64,000 nt of DNA. Source: Syngnathus acus. Taxonomy: Eukaryota > Chordata > Actinopteri > Syngnathiformes > Syngnathidae. The DNA lies in contig NC_051098.1 of NCBI RefSeq assembly GCF_901709675.1, forward strand, positions 9,735,000 to 9,798,999. The letters run 5' to 3'. The translations under genes were made by a program, and so were the position numbers. Positions 49,941-58,850 of this stretch are shown piece after piece (positions within the stretch are counted from its first letter, which is position 1; every line of letters begins with the position of its first letter). Under the pieces are notes generated by a model that ran no database searches, was not told the DNA's origin, and saw nothing but the letters and a program-made list of their open reading frames with translations.

Positions 49941-52384
49941 TCAGAAGTTGTGTATGACAAAAGGCTTTCTGAGCTGGCTGCAGATGAACTCATCAACATA
50001 GAGGAGTCTGGCCTTCAGCTCAATGTTCTGCTGGAGCTCCAGCTGGCAGCGGACCAGCGCCCTCTCCTGCTCTTCTGACTGCTCCACCGTCTCATGCAAC
50101 CTGACAACGGATGGAAGTAGGAAGGAACAAATTGGCAATTAGAGCAGGAGCATAATGTCCATCTACAGCCAGACAAAGTGGACGTACTTTTCGATTTGAC
50201 AGTTTAGTTGTCCGACTTCGGCAAGGAGCTGTGATTGTGCTGGATCATGACATAGCTCTTTTGGGGGCCTGTCCTGACGCAAATCCAGCCTCGCCTTCGC
50301 CAAACTTAGAAAATGCTCATTCTGTGTGACCGCTACCAGTAGATCAGCTCGGTTTCTCTGCTGGAAGGCGAACTCTGAAACAACCTAGCATGGAACAACA
50401 TGCCAGTCAAGACAAACTGAGCACTTTGGAGTTTTATTTTCTTTATCATGTACCAGGTTATAAATACTAGCTATTAGTTGAAACTTTTTGTAAGTCCTAT
50501 AAATCACTTGTTCATCACTTAGTATGTGAAAATAAACAAAATGGAGCCCTGCCTTGGTGAGTTGGTCTTCCATCTGGCTTTTGACAGTCTTGAGCTGTTT
50601 GACACTAAATTGAAAGGCTGCTGATGTTGCCACAAACTGCTTTTGCATATCACTGGAAGTCTGCGCCAGTAGAGACTCCACCAGGGCCCTCAGGGACACC
50701 GAGTTTTTCTTCTGCTGCTCTGCTTTAGCGATGTAAAAATCAGAGTTGTTCCCCCACTGTACAGGTGTCACAGAGGAACTGAAAGAGGATGACATTTTAT
50801 TTCAATCTTGTCAAGGATATATGAATATATACATAAATGTTAGTAAAGTGTATTGAGTGGTTGAACCCTGGTAAAAAACTGCTCTCTTGTCGTATGGCCA
50901 CTACATGGAGTCCCTCAGGGGTTAGTCCTTGGGCCCCTTTTGTTCAGCTTGGATTTGTTAACCCTATATCAAATGCTTCATTCAGAATGGCAAAGTTGGC
51001 CATTGTGGCTTTGCAGATGAAATGTTGCTGTAATTGTCAGTTTCCTCAAATGACAGCAGCGACGATGTGTATATATGACTTCTTTATCTTGTGATACACA
51101 ATAGCGCTAACTTTCCGACCATAACAATAACCAGCTCAGAAAATGGAGTGATTGTTCAAAGACCCGGGATCTGCTTTTGCCCAATGTCTGGCATGGGATT
51201 ATAAAAATTAAAACAAATTATTTTAACCTAAATTTGGCTGCGTTGCAATAATAGCACGTCAATTGGTGCATCAAAAAAAAAAGGATGCTTGCACTTCGGA
51301 CAAAATAAGGTGATGATAAGCGCCATATCGAATAGTAATTTAAAAGAATATGTCCATTCACCTGGAGGAAACCGTCTTGACTTTTAAACTTTGCTGTGTG
51401 TTGATGAGGGAATGTGGGGTCATTGAGGCACAGGAGGTATCTACATTCTGCGCCACATATTTCCCCTTAAGATCCTGTTCAAGTTGGAATTTTGCCGACT
51501 GGTTCAATCTGCAATACAGACGGGATTCTTTCATGAATTAAAATGGACTGACTGTATATTATCTTTGATGTGGCCACTTACCGTATTTGCTCAACGATCT
51601 GCTTCACGACACGCTGCATAAGGGCCTTAATTCCCTTGCTGAGGTCAGCCTCCTTGAGCAGCTCTGTGTATACTTCATCACACAACTTTTCATGGGATTT
51701 ATTTCTGCACTCCACAGTTCAAACAGGGCTCTTACTACCTAATATATTTTACAGCCTTCACTCTTGACATGTAGGCTATCATTCTTTAACAGTGACTGAC
51801 TGGTTATGACTATTTTTTGATTATTTTATTATGTCTACAAATGTTGCGGAAAAAAAGGAGAAATATATTAAGATCTCAACGTCATTGTCATTTAATGATA
51901 TTAAATAATGACTCTACCAGGGTTTTTTTTTCCTGAAATTGACCTTTTTAAATGTGAATGATGTACATTTCATTTGACTTACCTCTCATCTATACATTGC
52001 ATAGTGACTTTGATAGGCTCCTTGCAAGACTCGATGGCTTTCATCACTCTGCTTTGCAGTGCAATAAGTTGATCCGTCTCCAAAACGTTCTCCTCCAACT
52101 TCAGCTCCAGCTCCTTCTTCACAAACTGAATGTCTCGGACGCGATGATCTGTGCAGCACCAAGCAACACCCCATGAAAGAATCTTTCCATGTAAATACTG
52201 TTGTACCATACTGCTTACTCAGCCTCTCGCTGTCATCATCTTCCAGGCGCTTGCAAGATTTGTTGCAGTCCTCGATCAGTCTCATGCATTCACCTCGGAA
52301 GAGCTTGGAGTGGTTACGTATGACATTAATACCCTCCAGAGTTGATCCACCGATCAGATGGACATTCTTTCCCCGCGTAGACAT
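49941..52384 (-). CDS. Tektin, closest to tektin-1; 7 coding exons, divergent signature
   Basis: Exons in transcript order: 52384-52219, 52148-51983, 51704-51582, 51508-51362, 50778-50553, 50384-50188, 50100-49941. Phases fit and 1185 nt give 394 residues (human TEKT1 418). Tektins are coiled-coil filament proteins on the inside of ciliary and flagellar doublet microtubules. Tektin-1-like landmarks include 'KKELELKLEENVLETDQL', 'EQIRLNQSAKFQLEQDL', 'KKNSVSLRALVESLLAQT' and 'LLYVDEFICSQLRK' near the C-terminus. The hallmark nonapeptide RPNVELCRD is RPPKELCHD here (residues 315-323, bases 50244-50270). The intron after the fifth coding exon has a GC donor (AAG|GCAGGG). The first coding intron is only 70 bp. 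The gene could be a fast-evolving tekt1 or another tektin paralogue, so no symbol is given. The start ATG is the first in frame after a plausible acceptor (TTTGTTGAAG). Confidence 0.88.
50895..51090 (+). mobile_element. LINE reverse-transcriptase remnant inside a tektin intron
   Basis: The plus strand encodes 'GVPQGLVLGPLLFSL' followed, after a frameshift, by 'GKVGHCGFADEMLL'. These are the decayed forms of the GVPQGSVLGPLLF and FADD motifs of fish LINE reverse transcriptases. It lies antisense in the intron between the fourth and fifth coding exons and is clearly dead. Confidence 0.7.
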
Positions 52385-52842
52385 CCTTCAACAAAGAATG
52401 AGGAACCACACGTCATGGCCTTTACATGAAATTCAAAACTTAGTCAGAAAATAACTAATTTCATATGACTAGAACCTGCATCATTTTGGGATTGTTCCAT
52501 CTAGTCTTCCAACCTGTTCAATTATTATTTATTGTATCAAACGCTGCACTAAAATTTCAATTAGACTCGAACAACACCTTTCCTGAGTCCGTGTTCAATT
52601 TGATATAATTTAGTTATTTTAATAAGAGCTGATTCTGTATTGATGTAATGAACCAGACGGACAATTGATAAGGTTATAAACCTTATTGAAGTTTGTTTCA
52701 AAAGCACTTTCACATCAATTTTTTAAGAAGGGGATTTGGGAAGGGAAGTGAATTTTCTTTTTTTCTTTTTTTTTTTTTTTGGAAGTGGCTTGAAGGCAGC
52801 TACTTTCAGACGCTTAGAATTTATCTGACTGAAGTGAAACAC

Positions 52843-52872
52843 ACGCACGCACGCACGCACGCACACACACAC
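52843..52872. repeat. (ACGC)n/(AC)n microsatellite
   Basis: CACGCACGCACGCACGCACG followed by ACACACAC, in the probable 5' intron of the tektin gene. No gene content. Confidence 0.85.
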
Positions 52873-53259
52873 GTTTACATAGGTGAAACATATTTTAATG
52901 CACAACATTCAGCATTTTTTAGTCTACTTCTACACAACCGTGCCATTGGACGTATTCGTCAAGACATCCTGGAAAGAGGATGGACTGATGCGCATCTTTT
53001 CAAATAACGTTCGTGTATGTAAATAATCCCGTTTTGGGCGTTTCTTCACACACCACGAATAATTATTTAAGCAAATTATAAATCAATGGCGATTTTACTT
53101 AAAAACAGCTGGCTTTTTGGACGTTGGAGGTTACTTGAACGCAAAGTTTATCAATTGAAAAGTCAACTTTGCAATTTGCTTGGTCGCCTTTTAAGACATA
53201 ACAATTAAAACTCTTAATTAAAGGTGATATTGCAAAAACAAATACGTCTTTCGCCATAC

Positions 53260-53310
53260 CTTTTTGTCTCGTAGCTGCAGGAAAACAAATGACATATGCC
53301 TCTTGCTAAA
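53260..53310 (-). other. Probable non-coding first exon of the tektin gene (5' end approximate)
   Basis: On minus, '...GCAGCTACGAGACAAAAAG' is followed by GTATGGCG, a usable donor at 53259-53258. The exon would be joined to the acceptor just before the start codon at 52384. It is placed 20-70 bases downstream of the X-box, the usual arrangement for ciliary genes. The 5' end is a guess. Confidence 0.45.
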
Positions 53311-53330
53311 GCCGCTGAAATAAACATGTG

Positions 53331-53344
53331 GTCGCTATGGCAAC
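53331..53344 (-). promoter_or_regulatory. RFX X-box in the tektin promoter
   Basis: On minus the 14 bases read GTTGCCATAGCGAC, which fits the X-box consensus RYYNYYATRRNRAC at every position. RFX transcription factors use this site to switch on ciliary genes, which suits a tektin. It lies just upstream of the probable first exon and 18 bases from the target duplication of the large hAT-like insertion. Confidence 0.75.
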
Positions 53345-53370
53345 AACTAACAAACTTCGATAGCGTCCGC

Positions 53371-54315
53371 TAGTGTTGGCTCGTGAGTGAACGATTCGTT
53401 CAAAGGAACGAATTACTTCAGTGAACGACAGTGAATGAATCACTGTCCTAACGTTCATATGACTTCAACCAGTAGGTGTCGGTAATGCGCATTGAAGCTA
53501 GTGCCACCTCGCCGTAAAACAAAACGAAGAAGAAAATGACGTAACTTCCTGTTGACGAACAAGTCGTGAATTGCATTTCCCGTTCACGAACTGAACGGAT
53601 CTGTGAATGAACTAGTCAGTGAGTGAGTGATTTGCATTTCCAGTTCATTGAGAGAACGGATCAGTGAGGGAACGAATCCTGACTTTCCCGTTCGCGAACG
53701 AGTTAATGGGTGAACTGTCTTCCTTCCCGTGCATCAATAGATCAGTCAGTGAACGTGTTGCGTCTCCCTCCTGGCGTGAACTATGTAAACCAGAATATCG
53801 ATTTACGATTTGCCAAGGAAAGAAAGAACCACTCACTGAAACACCACTTCTTTTATGCGCGTTTTCTCCAAGCTAACGGCTAACTGTAGTGCATGAAGGG
53901 ATGCGCCGTTATGCAACAACGGAGAGCTTATGCTTCTCTTTGGGTAATCTTGATTTTATAACACTTATAGTAGTTTTCAAATAACGTGTATGCATACATA
54001 CGCCTACATATTGTTATCCAATATATCTACTGCAATTTCACATTAGATTGCTGGTTTGAAATGTACTTTTATTATTATTATTTTAATAAACATTAAAACC
54101 TGTTGAAACTTGATCTTGTTCCTTGTTTTTATTTTTTGGGCATGGAAACAAAAATCTGACATTTGGGTAACTGCTTTATATGACAATATGTATATATGTT
54201 TTACGTTGTGTAATATGTGTTGGTGTCCCCCAAAATAAAGAGCAAGTAGTCAATTACACATTCTTGACACGTACAAAAAATGCATAAAGTTATTAGGTAC
54301 ACCTGAAAATGGTGC
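53371..54315. repeat. Left arm of the long inverted repeat
   Basis: Begins 'tagtgttggctcgtgag' and ends near 'gcataaagttattaggtac'. It pairs with 56438-57388 read backwards, with scattered substitutions and small indels. It includes many GTTCACTGA/TCAGTGAAC-type palindromic words and a (TTA)n run. Confidence 0.85.
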
Positions 54316-54832
54316 CAATCAGGAGGTGGGGGTGAGGGCGTGTGGCACTTTTCACTTTCATTTCAGCTTTGGCCATGATTTTTCCCTAATGAAGTGGCCT
54401 GTTATTAGGTACAGTTGAAAATGGCGGTGTACCTAATGGAGTGTCCAAGTGACGTCACAGATCAAACAGCCAATCAGAAAGTGGGGGTGAGGGCGGGTGT
54501 GGCACTTTTCACTTTCAGTTAAGCTTTGGCCATGATTTTTCCCTAATGAACTGGCCTGTTATTAGGTACACTTGAAAATGGCGGTGTACCTAATGGAGTG
54601 TCCAAGTGACGTCACGGATCAAACAGCCAATCAGAAAGTGGGGGTGAGGGCGGGTGTGGCACTTTTCACTTTCAGTTAAGCTTTGGCCATGATTTTTCCC
54701 TAATGAACTGGCCTGTTATTAGGTACACTTGAAAATGGCGGTGTACCTAATGGAGTGTCCAAGTGACATCACAGATCAAACAGCCAATCAGAAAGTGGGG
54801 GTGAGGGCGGGTGTGGCACTTTTCACTTAAAC
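54295..54832. repeat. 157-bp tandem repeat, about 3.4 copies
   Basis: The phrase GGCGGTGTACCTAATGGAGT recurs at exact 157-base steps (its GCGG at 54424, 54581 and 54738). Each unit also contains 'ccaatcagaaagtgggggtg' and 'ttggccatgatttttccc'. Copies two and three are nearly identical. Confidence 0.9.
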
Positions 54833-56130
54833 CAGGGGTGTCAACCTCCAGTCCTCGAGGGGCCGCGTTCCAATATGTTTTCCAAGTTACCCTCGTTAAG
54901 CGCACCTGCGTGAAAAGTTTTAGCTCCTTTCACGTTCTGCAGGGGCTAAAACTTTTCACGCAGGTGCATTTAACGAGGGAATCACACAGCCACTCCATTA
55001 GGTACACCGCCATTTTCAAGTGTACCTAATAACAGGCCACTTTATTAGGGAAATATCATGGTCAAAGGTCACAGGTGTCAAGCTCTATTCCTCCGGGCCG
55101 CGTTCCAATATGTTTTCCAAGTTACCCTCGTTAAGCGCACCTGCGTGAAAAGTTTTAGCTCCTTTCACGTTCTGCAGGGGCTAAAACTTTTCACGCAGGT
55201 GCATTTAACGAGGGAATCACACAGACACTCCATTAGGTACACCGCCATTTTCAAGCGTACCTAATAACAGGCCACTTTATTAGGGAAATATCATGGTCAA
55301 AGGTCACAGGTGTCAAGCTCTATTCCTCCGGGCCGCGTTCCAATATGTTTTCCAAGTTACCCTCGTTAAGCGCACCTGCGTGAAAAGTTTTAGCTCCTTT
55401 CACGTTCTGCAGGGGCTAAAACTTTTCACGCAGGTGCATTTAACGAGGGAATCACACAGACACTCCATTAGGTACACCGCCATTTTCAAGCGTACCTAAT
55501 AACAGGCCACTTTATTAGGGAAATATCATGGTCAAAGGTCACAGGTGTCAAGCTCTATTCCTCCGGGCCGCGTTCCAATATGTTTTCCAAGTTACCCTCG
55601 TTAAGCGCACCTGCGTGAAAAGTTTTAGCTCCTTTCACGTTCTGCAGGGGCTAAAACTTTTCACGCAGGTGCATTTAACGAGGGAATCACACAGACACTC
55701 CATTAGGTACACCGCCATTTTCAAGCGTACCTAATAACAGGCCACTTTATTAGGGAAATATCATGGTCAAAGGTCACAGGTGTCAAGCTCTATTCCTCCG
55801 GGCCGCGTTCCAATATGTTTTCCAAGTTACCCTCGTTAAACACACCTGCGTGAAAAGATTTTGGTCATTTCACGTTCTAAAGGAGCTAAAACTTTTCACG
55901 CAGGTGCGCTTAACGAGGGAATCACACGGACACTCAATCAGGTACACCGCCATTTTCTAGTGTACCTAATAACAGGCCACTTTATTAGGAAAATATCATG
56001 GTCAAAGGTCACACGTGTCAAGCCCAGTCCTGGGGGCCGCGTTCCGATATGTTAACCAAGTTACCCTCGTTAAACACACCTGCGTGAAAAGATTTAGTTC
56101 ATTTTCACGTTCTGCAGGAGCTAAAATAGG
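54833..56130. repeat. 235-bp tandem repeat with an internal hairpin, five copies plus a partial one
   Basis: The array opens with a hAT-type end, AGGGGTGTCAACCTCCAGTC. Readings beginning at 55058, 55293 and 55528 translate identically, so these copies are essentially the same; the step is 235 bases. Each unit contains arms 'gttaagcgcacctgcgtga' and 'cacgcaggtgcatttaac' around 'ctttcacgttctgcag', a near-perfect palindrome of about 38-base arms. The last copies are diverged. Confidence 0.9.
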
Positions 56131-56147
56131 TCGGCACATTTAGGTGT

Positions 56148-56226
56148 ATTCTCACACCTGGGATCGAACCAACTCCTTACGGAGCAGGCGCCCGTGTCAC
56201 TTACCAGTCGGCTATTTCGACATGGC
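56148..56226 (-). repeat. tRNA-like block with A and B boxes, probably SINE-derived
   Basis: On minus, TAGCCGACTGGTAAGTG resembles an A box and GGTTCGATCCC is a perfect B box about 40 bases downstream. I cannot fold a complete cloverleaf with acceptor pairing, so a working tRNA gene is unlikely; a SINE head or pseudo-tRNA is more probable. Confidence 0.5.
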
Positions 56227-56437
56227 GGACAATGGTCGTCTACACTGTTTTGTACTGGTGATGTGCATTCCAGTTCTAAAGTGAATTGAATTTTTAGAAT
56301 TGGTTCACTAAAATCTTTGTTCAAAAGAATCGTTCACCGAATCGTTCGCTACACTTTATTTATTTATTCTTTTTTTCACCCCCACCTCCTGATTGGCTGT
56401 TTTATCTGTGACGTCATCGGACACTCCATTAGGTACA

Positions 56438-57388
56438 CCACCATTTTCAAGTGTACCTAATAACTTTATGCATTTTTTGTACGTGTCAAGAATGTGTAAT
56501 TGACTACTTGCTCTTTATTTTGGGGGACACCAACACATATTACACAACGTAAAACATATATACATATTGTCATATAAAGCAGTTACCCAAATGTCAGATT
56601 TTTGTTTCCATGCCCAAAAAAATAAAAACAAGGAACAAGATCAAGTTTCAACAGGTTTTAATGTTTATTAAAATAATAATAATAAAAGTACATTTCAAAC
56701 CAGCAATCTAATGTGAAATTGCAGTAGATATATTGGATAACAATATTTAGGCGTATGTATGCATACACGTTATTTTAAAACTACTAGAAGTGTTATATAA
56801 TCAAGATTACCCAAAGAGAAGCATAATCTCCCCATTGTTGCATAACGGCGCATCCCTTCATGCAATAAAGTTAGCCGTTAGCTTGGAGAAAACGCGCATA
56901 AAAGAAGTGGTGTTTCAGTGAGCGGTTCTTTCTTTCCTTGGCAAATCGTAAATCGACATTCTGGCTGACATAGTTCACGCCAGGAGGGAGACGCAACACG
57001 TTCACTGACTGATCCGTTGATGCACGGGAAGGCAGTTCGCCCATTAACTCGTTCGCGAACGGGAAAGTCAGGATTCGTTCCCTCACTGATTCGTTCTCGC
57101 GATGAACTGGAAAAGCAAATCACTCACTCACTGACTCGTTCACTCACAGATCTGTTCGGTTGGTGAACAGGAAATGCAATTCACGACTCGTTCGTAAACG
57201 GGAAGTTACGTTGTTTTCTTCTTCGTTTTGTTTTACGGCGCGGTGGCACCAGCTTCAATGCGCATTACCGACACCTACTGGTTGAAGTCGTATGACCTGA
57301 AAAAAGAACGAATCACTTTACTTTCACTTTCGTTCACTGAAAAGAATCCATTCTTTTGAACTAATCGTTCACTCACGAGTCAACACTA
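56438..57388. repeat. Right arm of the long inverted repeat
   Basis: Reverse complement of 53371-54315, ending 'cactcacgagtcaacacta'. It is followed by a short direct copy of left-arm sequence (57389-57420, 'agtgaacgtgttgcgtctcc'). Confidence 0.85.
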
Positions 57389-57586
57389 GATCAGTCAGTG
57401 AACGTGTTGCGTCTCCCTCCATGATTTTTGATTATTTGATTTATAAAATTTTTTTAAAAAAAAATCAGTATGTGTGTGGGGTGGGGCGATTCGTTGAAAG
57501 ATTCGTTTGAACGAATCTTTTGAGTGAACCTATTCTAAAGGTTCAGGTCACTTAAAAGAACTGGAATGCACATCACTAGCGTCCGC

Positions 57587-58850
57587 CCCCTGCTTATATT
57601 TGCAATTCGACTCACACCTTAATAACAAAGTCACAGGTCAGCCAACAATACAACACACAAAACGTGGTGATATTATTTCTTTTTTAATAATTGCATCTTT
57701 AAAGCTAAAAATGTTTGGTCTTTCTGTTACAGCACATTACTTCAATGCTATTAAATATGTACAATAAATCGCAAGTTTCGCTGCCTCAGTTACAGCAAGC
57801 TATAAACAACTATATTGTGCAGAAGAAATCAAGTTTAAGGTGAAATTAAAACTATGCAAAATTCATGAATATATAAGACCATCGAAAAATACCATTTTGT
57901 TAAAATAGTGACTAATTTGCGTGACACTTTAGCTTTCTTTAAAAGGCACTTATTGAAACAAATTAGTTTACCTATTTGAACAAACTGTTATTCTTCAGCA
58001 ATAAAACACTGTGCAATGTGTTTACATTCCCTATATATTAACATTTGAATAAAATACAGATTTCACGTTTTAATAACGGAATGGTTATTTGGCTAACTAT
58101 ACTAGTTGAAAAGGCAGCTTTAGCTTTTTTTTTTGCATTCATGTCCACCAGGAACATGTGAAGCCAGCAGCAGGAGCTCATTCACAGCAACGTGGTTCAA
58201 TATAACCCATTTAAACAATTCAAATGAAATAAAAACAGTAATGAAAAGAACTGATCGAATTTACAGATTACAGCAGTGTCACAGCATTCTCTATACAATA
58301 CAGTATACAATGAATTCCCACCAAGTTAATACTGCATGAACACAAGGAGCATGATATGAAAACTTAATATGCTGGTTAATGTGCAGTCGTTAGATCACAA
58401 TTCCATCATTCTATCGGTTTTACACTGAAAACACAAATTAGTACCATATGGTTGTAGACTAGCTTAAGTACCAACCTGTGTTTACTGTAGATGCAAGGAA
58501 AACCTGCACAAGAGCTTCACCTTTACCCTCGACGCAAGTGACTCATTGAATTGCCCTTAGCAGTATATCTTAAAACAGTGTTTTAACTAATCATCTGATG
58601 TATTCTTTTGCACCATCATGACCTAAACTCAGTGACATCAAAGCATTGCATCATCAGTAATTTATGATGCCACCTCACACATAGTAAACATAATACACAC
58701 ACTCACGGTTTACCACTCAGTGCTGCTGTTGGTGGTAGTATCAGAGCTGGAGCAGTGTAACAGTATGAGAAAGAAACATTTCAAATGCTTATCCTACACA
58801 AAAATGTTTTGAAATCTTTGTTTGGTTCTGGTAAACCAGACTGAGATATC
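57587..58850 (-). other. Probable 3' untranslated region and flank of inpp5k
   Basis: AT-rich sequence directly after the stop codon (58851-58853). It holds no other gene-like reading. No clear AATAAA on minus could be chosen. Confidence 0.4.

Larger units (their letters stand above)
53371..57578. mobile_element. 4.2-kb composite hAT-like unit with long inverted arms
   Basis: GCGTCCGC at 53363-53370 is repeated exactly at 57579-57586. The left end starts TAGTGTTGGCTCGTGAGTGA; the right end, reversed, starts TAGTGATGTGCATTCCAGTT, both familiar as fish hAT-type MITE ends. Arms of about 945 bp (53371 to about 54315 and about 56438 to 57388) are near-perfect inverted repeats. Between them are a 157-bp tandem array, a 235-bp tandem array and a tRNA-like block. 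A stretch at 56255-56345 resembles the right end again, so elements are nested. No transposase is encoded. Whether the unit moved whole or was built up after insertion is not decided by the sequence. Confidence 0.75.

Noticed and set aside
53664-53876. Readings starting MRERILTFPFANELMGEL in both arms (also 56871-57123)
   Set aside because: They are conserved only because the arms are an inverted duplication; no protein similarity, and the arms carry frame-breaking differences.
55058-55960. Tandem, identical 68-codon readings beginning MVKGHRCQ
   Set aside because: They are copies of a non-coding 235-bp repeat with a hairpin; identity reflects duplication of DNA, not protein constraint.
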